Part shown: in pieces, positions 31,312 through 41,522 of the stretch
How the letters are laid out: every line of letters begins with the position of its first letter
Position numbering within the stretch: the first letter of the stretch is position 1
NCBI GenBank assembly: GCA_019115485.1
Contig: DXDM01000022.1
Coordinates: 1 to 64,000, forward strand
DNA: 64,000 bases
Source: Candidatus Barnesiella excrementavium
Lineage (GTDB): Bacteria; Bacteroidota; Bacteroidia; Bacteroidales; Barnesiellaceae
Direction of reading: 5' to 3'
The notes under the pieces: model-generated
What the model was told of the DNA's origin: nothing
The model's database searches: none
The model's input: the letters and a program-made list of their open reading frames with translations, nothing else
Made by a program: the position numbers and the translations under genes

Positions 31312-32331
31312 ATGAGTGTAACGATTTTAGGCATAGAGTCGTCGTGCGACGATACCTCGGCGGCTGTGATTCGCGACGAAGTGATGTTGTCGAACGTAAT
31401 TGCCAGCCAGGCCGTGCACGAAGCCTACGGCGGGGTGGTCCCCGAGTTGGCTTCGCGGGCTCATCAGCAAAATATCATACCGGTGGTTTCCGAAGCCTTG
31501 AAACGGGCTGGCGTCAAACCCGAAGAGTTGAATGCGGTGGCTTTTACCCGAGGTCCCGGTCTGATGGGGTCGCTGCTGGTAGGAACCTCGTTTGCCAAGG
31601 GATTCACTACGGCGCTCAACATTCCGCTGGTCGACGTGAACCATTTGCAGGCTCATGTGATGGCTCACTTCATCAAGCGCTCGCCCGACGACAATACGCG
31701 GCCTCCCTTCCCTTTCTTGTGCCTGCTTGTTTCGGGCGGCAATTCGCAGATTATTAAAGTCGAGGCCTATAACAAGATGACGGTTATCGGGCAGACTATC
31801 GACGATGCCGCCGGCGAGGCCTTCGACAAGTGTGCCAAGGTGATGGGGCTTTCCTATCCGGGGGGGCCTATTGTCGACCGTCTGGCCAAGGAGGGTAACC
31901 CCAAGGCCTTCGCACTGAACAAGCCGCATATCCCGGGGCTCGATTACAGTTTCAGCGGGTTGAAGACCTCGTTCCTCTACCTGTTGAGAGACCGGGTGAA
32001 GGAGGACCCCGATTTTATCGAGAAAAACAAGAACGACCTGTGTGCCTCGTTGCAGGCCACGATTGTGGATATACTCATGGACAAGCTCTACAAGGCGGTG
32101 AAGCAGACCGGTATCAAGCACGTGGCCGTGGCCGGTGGCGTGTCGGCCAATTCGGCCGTGCGGGGAGCCTTCGAGGAGTATGCCCGCCGGTATGGCTGGA
32201 CGGTCTATCTGCCGCCCCTCTCGTTCACGACCGACAATGCGGCCATGGTGGCCATTACAGGATATTACAAATATCTGGACAAAGAGTTTTGCAGCATCGA
32301 GAAGGCCCCCTTTGCCCGGGTGGAATTATAA
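31312..32331 (+). CDS. tsaD: tRNA N6-adenosine threonylcarbamoyltransferase
   Basis: SVTILGIESSCDDTSAAV; GLMGSLLVGTSFAKG; HLQAHVMAH. Start set at 31312 because a -7 box (TACTTTTG, 31264-31271) lies inside the longer ORF. Confidence 0.97.
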   Translation: MSVTILGIESSCDDTSAAVIRDEVMLSNVIASQAVHEAYGGVVPELASRAHQQNIIPVVSEALKRAGVKPEELNAVAFTRGPGLMGSLLVGTSFAKGFTTALNIPLVDVNHLQAHVMAHFIKRSPDDNTRPPFPFLCLLVSGGNSQIIKVEAYNKMTVIGQTIDDAAGEAFDKCAKVMGLSYPGGPIVDRLAKEGNPKAFALNKPHIPGLDYSFSGLKTSFLYLLRDRVKEDPDFIEKNKNDLCASLQATIVDILMDKLYKAVKQTGIKHVAVAGGVSANSAVRGAFEEYARRYGWTVYLPPLSFTTDNAAMVAITGYYKYLDKEFCSIEKAPFARVEL

Positions 32332-32344
32332 AGAGGCTTGAAAC

Positions 32345-33586
32345 ATGAATGTCGAGATTATTGTCATCGGTGACGAACTGCTGATTGGGCAGGTTACCGA
32401 TACCAACTCGGGGTGGATTGCCCGCGAGTTGAATCATGTGGGGTGGGAGGTCACCGAGATTACCACCGTGAGAGACCGGGAGCGCGAGATTACCGACGCA
32501 CTCGACAGCTCGTTTGCCCGGGTCGATGTGGTGTTGATGACCGGTGGTCTGGGCCCGACCAAAGACGATATTACCAAGCAGACCCTCTGTCGCTATTTCG
32601 GCGGGAAGATGGTCTTCGACGAGTCGGTGTATGCCAATGTTGAGGCGATTTTCGCCCGCCGTCATTTGCAGATGAACGCGTCGACCCATGACCAGGCCTA
32701 TGTGCCCGACGTCTGCACCGTCATACAGAACCCGGTGGGCACGGCTCCCGTCATGTGGTTCGAGCACGAAGGGAAGGTGCTGGTCTCGATGCCGGGTGTC
32801 CCCACCGAGATGAAGACGGTGATGCAGGAGACCGTTATCCATCGGTTGCGCCAACACTTCTGCGACCACTCGGCCATCTTGCATCGTACCTGCCTGGTCA
32901 AGGACTTTACCGAGTCGCGCCTTTCCGAGTCGCTGACCGACTTTGAAAAACAACTGCCTGCCTGCATCAAGTTGGCCTACCTGCCCACGCCGGGCGTCAT
33001 ACGTCTGCGGTTGACGGCACGGGGCGACGACGAAGCGCAGTTGCAGCCCGTTATCGACGGTGAGTTTGCCCGGTTGAAAACGTTGTTGGGCGAGCATCTC
33101 TTTTGCGATACCGACGCTACCCTGGCCGGTGCGTTGGGGCAGATTCTGGCCCGTCGGGGCGAAACCGTGGCTACGGCCGAGAGTTGCACGGGTGGAAATA
33201 TCGCACACGAGATTACCCGGGTAGCCGGCAGTTCGGCCTATTTTAAAGGTAGTGTGGTGGCCTACTCCAACGAGGTGAAGGCTCATGTGTTGCACGTCTC
33301 TCCCCAGACCCTCGAACAGTGCGGAGCCGTCAGTCGCGACACGGTGTTGCAGATGACCGCCGGCGTGCAGCGTCTGCTGTCGACCGATTGCGCGATAGCC
33401 ACCTCGGGTATTGCCGGGCCGGGTGGTGGTAGTGCCGAGAAACCCGTGGGCACGGTGTGGATTGCCGTGCGCTATGGCGAGCGCGACCGGGCCGAGTGCT
33501 TCCACTTCGGAGGCGAGCGCGAACAGGTCATAGCCCGGGCCACGCAATCGGCTCTGCTCATGCTGGTTCAACTCCTGACCGAGTAG
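32345..33586 (+). CDS. cinA: CinA-family protein (competence/damage-inducible; NMN amidohydrolase domain)
   Basis: IGDELLIGQVTDTNSGWIARELN; MTGGLGPTKDDITKQ; C-terminal TVATAESCTGGNIAHEIT, ATSGIAGPGGGSAEKPVGTVWIAV. Confidence 0.96.
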   Translation: MNVEIIVIGDELLIGQVTDTNSGWIARELNHVGWEVTEITTVRDREREITDALDSSFARVDVVLMTGGLGPTKDDITKQTLCRYFGGKMVFDESVYANVEAIFARRHLQMNASTHDQAYVPDVCTVIQNPVGTAPVMWFEHEGKVLVSMPGVPTEMKTVMQETVIHRLRQHFCDHSAILHRTCLVKDFTESRLSESLTDFEKQLPACIKLAYLPTPGVIRLRLTARGDDEAQLQPVIDGEFARLKTLLGEHLFCDTDATLAGALGQILARRGETVATAESCTGGNIAHEITRVAGSSAYFKGSVVAYSNEVKAHVLHVSPQTLEQCGAVSRDTVLQMTAGVQRLLSTDCAIATSGIAGPGGGSAEKPVGTVWIAVRYGERDRAECFHFGGEREQVIARATQSALLMLVQLLTE

Positions 33587-33709
33587 GGGGGGGACGAAAA
33601 AAGTTCCTATTTTAATCGTCTAAAAATTTGGAACCTATTCTTAAAATGCTTTACTTTGCACTCTGTTTGCGAAAGCAGTAAGAAAAAACAAATAAAATAA
33701 TAGATAGCG

Positions 33710-33964
33710 ATGTCAAAGATTTGTCAAATTACAGGGAAAAAAGCAATGGTTGGCAACAACGTTTCGCACTCGAAAAGAAGAACGAAAAGAAAATTCGATG
33801 TCAACCTCTTTACGAAGAAATTTTATTGGGTAGAACAGGATTGCTGGATTACACTTACACTGTCGGCTGCCGGTCTTCGTACGATCAATAAAATGGGATT
33901 AGATGCAGCTATCAAGCAAGCTGCCGAAAATGGTTATTTAACGGAAGTAAAAATGTTGTATTAA
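33710..33964 (+). CDS. rpmB: 50S ribosomal protein L28
   Basis: [33 protein letters not shown]. Confidence 0.97.
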   Translation: MSKICQITGKKAMVGNNVSHSKRRTKRKFDVNLFTKKFYWVEQDCWITLTLSAAGLRTINKMGLDAAIKQAAENGYLTEVKMLY

Positions 33965-33967
33965 GAT

Positions 33968-34156
33968 ATGGCAAAGAAAGCAAAAGGTAATCGCGTTCAA
34001 GTGATCCTCGAATGTACGGAACACAAGGCTAGTGGTATGCCGGGAACATCGCGTTATATTACCACCAAAAACAGAAAAAATACCACAGAGCGTTTGGAGT
34101 TGAAAAAGTACAACCCCATTCTGAAAAGAGTTACTGTTCACAAAGAAATAAAATAA
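33968..34156 (+). CDS. rpmG: 50S ribosomal protein L33
   Basis: [54 protein letters not shown]. Confidence 0.97.
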   Translation: MAKKAKGNRVQVILECTEHKASGMPGTSRYITTKNRKNTTERLELKKYNPILKRVTVHKEIK

Positions 34157-34170
34157 GGAAGGATTGAACC

Positions 34171-34323
34171 ATGGCAAAGAAAACAGTTGCATCGTTGCAA
34201 AAAGGCGAAGGCCGTACGTATTCCAAAGTGATTAAAATGGTGAAATCGCCGAAAACGGGGGCTTACACCTTCCAAGAGGAAATGGTACCCAATGACTCGG
34301 TGAAAGACGTGCTGAATAAGTAA
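34171..34323 (+). CDS. DUF4295-type small basic protein (50 aa), absent from the ORF track
   Basis: Read directly: MAKKTVASLQKGEGRTYSKVIKMVKSPKTGAYTFQEEMVPNDSVKDVLNK; conserved position between rpmG and ftsY in Bacteroidetes. Confidence 0.9.
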   Translation: MAKKTVASLQKGEGRTYSKVIKMVKSPKTGAYTFQEEMVPNDSVKDVLNK

Positions 34324-34344
34324 GTCATAATTAGCGCAATATAA

Positions 34345-34386
34345 AGAAAACTTTCTTATGCAAAATGTGTAAGGAAGTTTTTTTTT
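34345..34386 (+). terminator. Intrinsic terminator after the rpmB-rpmG-DUF4295 cluster
   Basis: AAAACTTTCTTA ... TAAGGAAGTTTTTTTTT. Confidence 0.75.
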
Positions 34387-34455
34387 ACCGTCATAATTTT
34401 ATAGCTTTGCATAACGTGCGGGTGCTCTGCACGACTACCGATTAAAATTTCATAT

Positions 34456-35409
34456 ATGGGATTATTCGATTTCTTTTCAAAAGAAAAAAAAGAGACCCTC
34501 GATAAAGGTCTTTCCAAAACCAAAGAGGGCGTATTTTCCAAATTGGCCCGTATCGTTGCCGGTAAATCGCAGGTCGACGATGCTATCCTGGACGACTTGG
34601 AAGAGGTGCTCATCACCTCGGACGTGGGCGTAGAGACTACGCTGCGCATCATCGAACGGATAGAGAAGCGGGTGGCTCGCGACAAATACATCAATACCAA
34701 CGAGTTGAATCGCATTCTGCGGGAAGAAATCACGGCGCTGTTGACCGAAAACGGCGTGGAGGAGTCGGGCGAGTTTACCGTCCCGGCCGATAAGAAACCT
34801 TATGTGATTATGGTTGTGGGAGTGAACGGCGTGGGCAAGACCACCACGATTGGCAAGCTGGCCTACCAGTACAAGAAGCGGGGTTACAGTGTCTATCTGG
34901 GTGCCGCCGACACGTTCAGAGCCGCAGCTGTCGAGCAGCTGATGATTTGGGGCGAACGGGTAGGCGTGCCTGTGGTGAAGCAGAAGATGGGGGCCGACCC
35001 GGCCTCGGTGGCCTTCGACACCCTCAGTTCGGCCAAAGCCAACCAGGCCGACGTGGTGATTATCGACACCGCCGGCCGTCTGCACAACAAGTTGAACCTG
35101 ATGAACGAGCTCACCAAAATCAAGAAGGTGATGGAGAAGATTGTACCCGGAGCTCCGCACGAGGTGCTGCTGGTACTTGACGGATCTACGGGACAGAACG
35201 CCTTTGAGCAGGCCAAGCAGTTTACGGCCGCGACCGAGGTGAACGAGCTGGCCATCACCAAGCTCGACGGTACGGCCAAGGGGGGCGTGGTCATCGGCAT
35301 ATCGGACCACTTCAAGATTCCCGTCAAGTATATCGGACTGGGCGAAGGCCTGGAAGACTTGCAGGTATTCCGCCGGAAAGAGTTTGTCGACTCTCTGTTC
35401 GGTGATTGA
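34456..35409 (+). CDS. ftsY: Signal recognition particle receptor
   Basis: VNGVGKTTTIGKLAYQYKKRG, DTAGRLHNKLNLMNELTKI, TKLDGTAKGGVVIGI; preceded by TAGCTTTG at 34402-34409. Confidence 0.97.
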   Translation: MGLFDFFSKEKKETLDKGLSKTKEGVFSKLARIVAGKSQVDDAILDDLEEVLITSDVGVETTLRIIERIEKRVARDKYINTNELNRILREEITALLTENGVEESGEFTVPADKKPYVIMVVGVNGVGKTTTIGKLAYQYKKRGYSVYLGAADTFRAAAVEQLMIWGERVGVPVVKQKMGADPASVAFDTLSSAKANQADVVIIDTAGRLHNKLNLMNELTKIKKVMEKIVPGAPHEVLLVLDGSTGQNAFEQAKQFTAATEVNELAITKLDGTAKGGVVIGISDHFKIPVKYIGLGEGLEDLQVFRRKEFVDSLFGD

Positions 35410-35428
35410 TTTTTCAACAATGTATTTG

Positions 35429-35468
35429 CGGCTGGGGAGTCGAGTGCCGACTCTCGTAGCCGTTTTTC
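35429..35468 (+). terminator. Hairpin/terminator after ftsY
   Basis: CGGCTGGGGAGTCG ... CGACTCTCGTAGCCGTTTTT. Confidence 0.65.
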
Positions 35469-35481
35469 ATGTAATGTCAAG

Positions 35482-36792
35482 ATGATAAAGAATAGCGTCG
35501 ATATTATTACGTTGGGCTGTTCCAAGAATCTGGTCGATTCGGAACGGCTGATGCATCGCTTTGCCGAAGCCGGTTACAAAGTGCGTCACGACCCCGAGAA
35601 GGTGTCGAGCGAATATGTGGTGGTCAATACCTGCGGTTTCATCGGCGACGCCAAAGAGGAGTCCATCGAGATGATTCTGCAAATGGTCGAGGCCAAGAAG
35701 GCCCGCAAGATACGCCACCTCTATGTGATGGGCTGTCTGTCGCAACGCTACCGCGAGGAGCTCGAAACCGAAATACCCGAGGTCGACAAGTTTTACGGGA
35801 AGTTCGACTGGACCAACCTCATTACCGACCTGGGTACCTGCGACAGCAACGACGCCCGGGATTTCGGCCGTATTCTCACTACCCCGCCGCACTATGCCTA
35901 TGTGAAGATTGCCGAGGGGTGCAACCGCTTCTGCTCCTACTGTGCCATACCGCTTATCACGGGTCGTTTTGTCTCCTATCCCATGGAGGAGCTGCTCGAC
36001 GAGGTGCGGTCGCTGGTAGCCCGCGGGGTGAAGGAGTTCCAGATTATCGCCCAGGACCTCTCGTCCTACGGCCTTGACCTGTATGGCGAGTTGAAGTTGC
36101 CTGAGCTCATCGACCGCATGGCGCAGATACCGGGGGTGAAATGGATACGGTTGCACTATGCCTATCCCTCGCAGTTCCCCTACGACATTCTGCCGGTGAT
36201 GCGTCGTCACGCCAACGTGTGCAACTACCTCGATATCGCCTTGCAGCACATCAGCGACCACATCTTGCAAGACATGCGCCGCCATGTGACCAAGCAGGAG
36301 ACCTATGATTTGTTGAAACGCATACGGGCCGAGGTGCCCGGTATCCATATCCGCACCACCCTCATGGTGGGCTATCCCGGCGAGACCGACGAGGATTTCG
36401 AGGAGCTGAAACAGTTTGTACGCGAAGCCCGCTTCGAACGCATGGGGGCGTTTGCCTACTCCGAGGAGGAGGGTACCTATGCCGCCAACCACTTCCCCGA
36501 CTCGGTTCCCGAGGAGGTGAAGCAGGCCCGGCTCGACGAACTGATGGCATTGCAGGAGGAGATTGCCCTCGAAAGCAATCGCTCGAAGGTGGGGCAGGAG
36601 TTTGACGTGATGGTCGACCGTGAAGAGGAGGATTACTATGTGGGGCGTACCGAGTACGATTCGCCCGAGGTCGACCCTGAGGTGCTCATCGCCAAGAGTC
36701 GCACGTTGCCTGTCGGTGAATTTTGTCGGGTGAAGATTGTCGAGGCCATGCCCTTTGAGCTGATGGCCGAGCCTGTCACGTCGGACCGATAA
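35482..36792 (+). CDS. rimO: Ribosomal protein S12 methylthiotransferase
   Basis: DIITLGCSKNLVDSERLMHR; radical-SAM CNRFCSYCAIP; TRAM domain. Confidence 0.96.
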   Translation: MIKNSVDIITLGCSKNLVDSERLMHRFAEAGYKVRHDPEKVSSEYVVVNTCGFIGDAKEESIEMILQMVEAKKARKIRHLYVMGCLSQRYREELETEIPEVDKFYGKFDWTNLITDLGTCDSNDARDFGRILTTPPHYAYVKIAEGCNRFCSYCAIPLITGRFVSYPMEELLDEVRSLVARGVKEFQIIAQDLSSYGLDLYGELKLPELIDRMAQIPGVKWIRLHYAYPSQFPYDILPVMRRHANVCNYLDIALQHISDHILQDMRRHVTKQETYDLLKRIRAEVPGIHIRTTLMVGYPGETDEDFEELKQFVREARFERMGAFAYSEEEGTYAANHFPDSVPEEVKQARLDELMALQEEIALESNRSKVGQEFDVMVDREEEDYYVGRTEYDSPEVDPEVLIAKSRTLPVGEFCRVKIVEAMPFELMAEPVTSDR

Positions 36793-36801
36793 TCCTCTGC
36801 G

Positions 36802-37905
36802 GTGATCATGAGTGGCGCATCTTCCGCAATATCGCTTTTGCGGCAAGCTTTCGAACAGAGCCTTGCCGCACGTTTTCCCGCCTTTGCCTTTCGTCTGCCG
36901 GGCGGGCACGACTTTTATTGGGGCGCTTGTGCAGCCAACAGGCTGGTCACTCTCGGCGCCGACCGGCTCCCGGACGAAGGGGCCGGATTCCTCTTTGCTC
37001 CTTTTGACCGGGAGGCTCTCCCCACGCTCTTTTTCCCGGTAAGACCTGCGCCGGTCGAAGAGCTCGACCCGACCACTTTGAAATCGTATGCCACCCCAGC
37101 AGTGACAACAGCCGAGGAGCCCATGCCGTTGTCCGATACGGATTATCCGTCGTATGAACGGCAGGCACAGACGCTGGTGGAGGCGATGGCTCGCGGGGAG
37201 TTGAGAAAAGCGGTACTTTCACGTACCGTCACGCTGCCTCGGCCGGCCGTTTCGGACGTCGAACTTTTTGTGCGGTTGGCGGCCAGGTATCCCGCAGCCT
37301 TTGTCAGCTGGGTGCATCTGCCCGGTGGCAGCCGTTGGATAGGAGCCACCCCCGAGACTCTGCTCGACTATGACGGGCGGGTGTTGTCGACCATGGCGCT
37401 GGCCGGTACCCGTCGGGCGGGCAGCCCGGGCGAGTGGGGGCAGAAGGAGCAGGACGAGCAGCAGATTGTGGCCGACTCGATTGTGGCATCGCTCGCGGGT
37501 TGCGGGCTGGCTCCCGTCGTGGGGAGCCGCTTTACCCGGCAGGCCGCTCAGGTCGAGCATCTGTGTACGCCCGTTTCGGTCGAGGGCCATCTCGACCGGG
37601 AGCAGTTGGCCCGGGTCTTGTCGGCACTGCACCCCACACCGGCGGTCGGGGGGTATCCCAAAGAGGCTGCAAAGGAGTGGATAGACCGTGTGGAGGCGCA
37701 CCGTCGCCGCTACTACGGTGGATTTCTGGGTCCGATAGAAAGGGAAGGGGTGCATCTGTTTGTCAACTTGCGTTGCATGGAGATGAACAAGACGCATGTG
37801 AGATTGTATGTAGGTGGTGGGCTTACGGCCCAATCGCTGCCTGCCAGTGAATGGAGCGAGACCGAGGCCAAGGCGCAGACCTTGCTCTCGGTCCTTAACG
37901 GTTAA
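36802..37905 (+). CDS. menF: Isochorismate synthase
   Basis: Chorismate-binding domain: WIGATPETLLDY, MALAGTRRAG, HPTPAVGGYPKEAA, GGLTAQS; followed directly by menD. Confidence 0.93.
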   Translation: MIMSGASSAISLLRQAFEQSLAARFPAFAFRLPGGHDFYWGACAANRLVTLGADRLPDEGAGFLFAPFDREALPTLFFPVRPAPVEELDPTTLKSYATPAVTTAEEPMPLSDTDYPSYERQAQTLVEAMARGELRKAVLSRTVTLPRPAVSDVELFVRLAARYPAAFVSWVHLPGGSRWIGATPETLLDYDGRVLSTMALAGTRRAGSPGEWGQKEQDEQQIVADSIVASLAGCGLAPVVGSRFTRQAAQVEHLCTPVSVEGHLDREQLARVLSALHPTPAVGGYPKEAAKEWIDRVEAHRRRYYGGFLGPIEREGVHLFVNLRCMEMNKTHVRLYVGGGLTAQSLPASEWSETEAKAQTLLSVLNG

Positions 37906-37909
37906 TCGA

Positions 37910-39604
37910 ATGAAACGTATGAAGACAACAGACAAACAGGGGTGTAATGCCCTCGTCGAGATTTTGGCAAAACAGGGGGTGAAACGGGTAGTCCTTTCGC
38001 CCGGGTCGAGAAACGCCCCGCTTTTGATGGCCTTTTCGAGAAGCGAGTCTATCGAGTCGTATGTGGTGGTCGACGAACGCACTGCCGCTTTCATGGCCCT
38101 GGGCATGTCGCAGCGCAGCGGCGAGCCGGTGGCGCTGGTCTGTACCTCGGGTACCGCCTTGCTCAACTATGCACCTGCCGTGGCCGAAGCCTATTATCAG
38201 CACATTCCGTTGATTGTCGTGTCGGGCGACCGTCCCATCGAGTGGATTGATCAGGACGACGGTCAGACCCTGCGCCAGTATGGAGCCTTGTCGCACGTGG
38301 TGAAACGGTCGTACGACCTGCGTGCCGAGTGGACCCTGGCGACCGACGGCTGGTATTTCAACCGTTGCGTGAATGATGCCCTGCTTACCGCTCTCTCGGG
38401 CGAGAAGGGGCCGGTACATATCAACCTTTCCATTACCGAGCCGCTCACCGGCGAGACCGACTGTCCGCCCCGTCCCGAGCGGTTGGTAACGAGAATCCCG
38501 GCGGCCCGTGTGCCCGACGAGGAGTCGATGTCGCTCCTGAGCGACGAGTTCATGTCGGCCCGCAAGGTGCTGGTCGTGGCCGCCTTCATGCAGCCCGACG
38601 AGGCGCTGGGTCGAGCCCTCTCGCAACTGGCTCGATTGCCTCAGGTGGTAGTCCTTACCGAGACTCTGGCCAATGTGCGGGGCGAAGGGTTTATCCCTAC
38701 CATCGACCGGGTCTACTCGGTGCTCGACAAGAGCGAGTGGCCCGAATTTGCCCCCGATCTGCTCATTACCCTGGGTGGTTCGCTGGTGTCGCGCATGATC
38801 AAGGCCTTTTTGCGGCAACACAAGCCCCGGGCCCATTGGCGCATCTCGCAGGGCGACCGGGTGGTCGATACCATGCAGGCGCTCACCCGTCAGATTGAGT
38901 CCGCTCCGTCTCCCTTTATCGAGGCGCTTGCCCGTCGGGTTTCGGCGGTCGGGAGCGATTACGCGGCCCGCTGGCACGACAAGGAGCGCCTGGCTACTCG
39001 CCTGCACGACGATTACATCGCCCGCATCGGGTGGTGCGACTTGAAGGCCTTCTCGATGATTCTGCCTGCCATACCGGCCGGAACCGCCCTGCAACTCTCC
39101 AACGGCACGACGGTGCGTTATGTCCAGCTCTTCGACTGCCCGCAGGCAAGCCGAAACGACTGCAACCGCGGGGTGTGTGGTATCGACGGCTCTACCTCGA
39201 CGGCCGCCGGTGCCTCGTGTGTGGACGAGTCCATGACCCTTTTCATCACGGGCGACATGAGCTTCTCCTACGATGTCAATGGCCTCTCGTCGGCCTATCT
39301 GTCGCCCCGGTTCAAGGTGATAGTCATGTGCAACGGCGGGGGTGGCATCTTCCGCTTTATCAAACCCACGGCCGGTCTGCCCGAGCTGGAGCGCTGCTTT
39401 GAGGTGCATCGCGATATTCCTGTCGAGAAATATGCCGACCTCTTTGGCTTGCGCTATTTCGAAATTCACGACGAGGCATCGGCTGCCGAGGTGCTGCCCC
39501 GCTTCTTTGCCGAGAGCGGACAACCGGCTATTCTGGCCGTGCATACGCCCAACGTCTATAATGCCGAGGTGTTGCGGGGCTACTTCCGCCGGGCCCGGTC
39601 ATAA
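37910..39604 (+). CDS. menD: SEPHCHC synthase
   Basis: ThDP enzyme: VLSPGSRNAPLLMAF, LVCTSGTALLNYAPAVAEAYYQHIPLIVVSGDRP. The ORF-track start at 37814 lies inside menF; likely start is 37910 or 37919. Confidence 0.96.
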   Translation: MKRMKTTDKQGCNALVEILAKQGVKRVVLSPGSRNAPLLMAFSRSESIESYVVVDERTAAFMALGMSQRSGEPVALVCTSGTALLNYAPAVAEAYYQHIPLIVVSGDRPIEWIDQDDGQTLRQYGALSHVVKRSYDLRAEWTLATDGWYFNRCVNDALLTALSGEKGPVHINLSITEPLTGETDCPPRPERLVTRIPAARVPDEESMSLLSDEFMSARKVLVVAAFMQPDEALGRALSQLARLPQVVVLTETLANVRGEGFIPTIDRVYSVLDKSEWPEFAPDLLITLGGSLVSRMIKAFLRQHKPRAHWRISQGDRVVDTMQALTRQIESAPSPFIEALARRVSAVGSDYAARWHDKERLATRLHDDYIARIGWCDLKAFSMILPAIPAGTALQLSNGTTVRYVQLFDCPQASRNDCNRGVCGIDGSTSTAAGASCVDESMTLFITGDMSFSYDVNGLSSAYLSPRFKVIVMCNGGGGIFRFIKPTAGLPELERCFEVHRDIPVEKYADLFGLRYFEIHDEASAAEVLPRFFAESGQPAILAVHTPNVYNAEVLRGYFRRARS

Positions 39605-39646
39605 ATCTGAATCTTCCGTTTTTTACGATACTAACAACGACACGAT

Positions 39647-40471
39647 ATGAAAAAATTTGATTGGAAACCCATCAAGGAGTATGAGGATATCCTCTTCGAT
39701 TACTACGACGGAATCGCCAAAATCACGATTAACCGCCCGCAGGTGTATAATGCGTTTCGTCCACAGACCAACAACGAGATGCTCGATGCCATGGCTATCT
39801 GCCGCGAGCGTCCCGATATCGGCGTGGTGGTACTCACCGGTGCCGGCGACAAGGCCTTCTGCTCGGGTGGCGACCAGAAGGTGAAGGGTATCGGCGGCTA
39901 TATCGACGGGAACGGGGTACCCCGTCTCAACGTGCTCGACCTGCACAAGGCGATACGCTCCATTCCCAAGCCGGTCATCGCCATGGTCAACGGCTATGCC
40001 ATAGGCGGCGGCCATGTGCTGCATGTGGTATGCGACCTGACGATTGCCTCGGAGAATGCCCGCTTCGGGCAGACGGGCCCCAAGGTGGGCAGCTTCGATG
40101 GCGGCTTCGGTTCCTCCTATCTGGCCCGCATCGTGGGGCAGAAGAAGGCGCGCGAAATCTGGTTCCTCTGTCGCCAGTACACGGCTCGGGAGGCCGAGGA
40201 CATGGGTCTGGTCAACAAGGTGGTGCCTTTCGACCGGCTGGAAGAGGAGACCGTCGAGTGGTGCCAGATGATTTTGAAACGCAGCCCCATGGCTATTCGC
40301 ATGATCAAGCGGGCGCTGAATGCCGAACTCGACGGACAGCGTGGTCTCATGGAGTTTGCCGGCGATGCCACATTGCTCTACTATCTTATGGAAGAGGCGC
40401 AGGAGGGGAAGAACGCCTTCCTCGAAAAGCGCGATCCCGATTTCCAGAAATTCCCCAAATTCCCCGGCTAA
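39647..40471 (+). CDS. menB: 1,4-dihydroxy-2-naphthoyl-CoA synthase
   Basis: Crotonase fold: [41 protein letters not shown], MenB-type [14 protein letters not shown]. Confidence 0.97.
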   Translation: MKKFDWKPIKEYEDILFDYYDGIAKITINRPQVYNAFRPQTNNEMLDAMAICRERPDIGVVVLTGAGDKAFCSGGDQKVKGIGGYIDGNGVPRLNVLDLHKAIRSIPKPVIAMVNGYAIGGGHVLHVVCDLTIASENARFGQTGPKVGSFDGGFGSSYLARIVGQKKAREIWFLCRQYTAREAEDMGLVNKVVPFDRLEEETVEWCQMILKRSPMAIRMIKRALNAELDGQRGLMEFAGDATLLYYLMEEAQEGKNAFLEKRDPDFQKFPKFPG

Positions 40472-40472
40472 G

Positions 40473-41522
40473 ATGTTGAAGGCGAGCTACACCCCCTATA
40501 CCCTGCACTTCAAGGTACCGAGCGGGACTTCGCGCGGTATCCTCACCGACAAGGAGACTTATCTGGTGCGGGTGTGGGACGATGCCGCCCCCGACCGGTT
40601 CGGGGTGGGCGAATGTGCGCTGTTCAGAGGGCTCGGAGCCGATGACCGGCCCGAGTATGAGAGCGTGCTGCAACAGGTGTGTCGCGAGATTGACCGTTAC
40701 GACAGCCTCGACCTTGTGCCGTGGAGCTCTATCCGCTTTGGCGTGGAGACGGCTCTGCTCGATTGGCGGCATGGCGGTCGGCGGGTGGTCTACCCGTCGG
40801 CCTTTGCCGACGGGCAGCGGGGCATCACCATCAACGGGTTGATATGGATGGGCGACAAGCACACCATGGCGGCCCGCATCGAGGAGAAGCTGGCGGCCGG
40901 TTTCTCGTGCATCAAGTTGAAGATAGGAGCCATCGACTTTGACGACGAGTGCGACCTGCTCGCCTTTATCCGCCGGCGGTATCCCCGTGAGGTTATCGAA
41001 CTGCGGGTCGATGCCAACGGTGCTTTCGCGCCCGACCGGGCGTTGGAGTACCTGAAACGGCTGTCGGACTATGACCTCCACTCCATCGAACAGCCCATAC
41101 GGGCCGGTCAATGGGAGGCGATGGCCCGGCTGTGCGAGACTTCGCCCCTGCCGATTGCGCTCGACGAGGAGCTGATCGGGGTGAACGGTGCCGCCGAAAA
41201 GCGTGTGTTGCTGGAAACCGTCGCTCCGCAGTACGTGGTGTTGAAACCCTCGCTCGTCGGGGGCTTCACGGGCACGCAGGAGTGGATTGATGCTGCCCGT
41301 GTCACCGGGGCGGGGTGGTGGATTACCTCGGCTTTGGAGTCGAACGTGGGGCTGAATGCGATTGCCCAGTTTACCGCCACCCTTCCCGTGGAGATGCCGC
41401 AGGGGTTGGGAACAGGCGCACTCTATACCAACAATATTCCGTCGCCGCTCGAACAGGTGGGTGAACAGTTGCTTTACAACCCGGGCAAGGCGTGGAATTT
41501 TTCGGGACTGTCATGGAGATAA
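40473..41522 (+). CDS. menC: o-succinylbenzoate synthase
   Basis: Enolase superfamily: CIKLKIGAIDFDDECDLL, LRVDANGAF, SIEQPI, ALDEELIG. Start moved from 40320 to the ATG just after menB. Confidence 0.94.
   Translation: MLKASYTPYTLHFKVPSGTSRGILTDKETYLVRVWDDAAPDRFGVGECALFRGLGADDRPEYESVLQQVCREIDRYDSLDLVPWSSIRFGVETALLDWRHGGRRVVYPSAFADGQRGITINGLIWMGDKHTMAARIEEKLAAGFSCIKLKIGAIDFDDECDLLAFIRRRYPREVIELRVDANGAFAPDRALEYLKRLSDYDLHSIEQPIRAGQWEAMARLCETSPLPIALDEELIGVNGAAEKRVLLETVAPQYVVLKPSLVGGFTGTQEWIDAARVTGAGWWITSALESNVGLNAIAQFTATLPVEMPQGLGTGALYTNNIPSPLEQVGEQLLYNPGKAWNFSGLSWR

Noticed and set aside
33585-33593. G8 tract right after the cinA stop codon; another G8 at about 18033-18040 and a G7 in tsaD
   Set aside because: Considered for slipped-strand phase variation, but the two G8 tracts are outside coding/promoter contexts and the tsaD run encodes conserved residues of a core gene.
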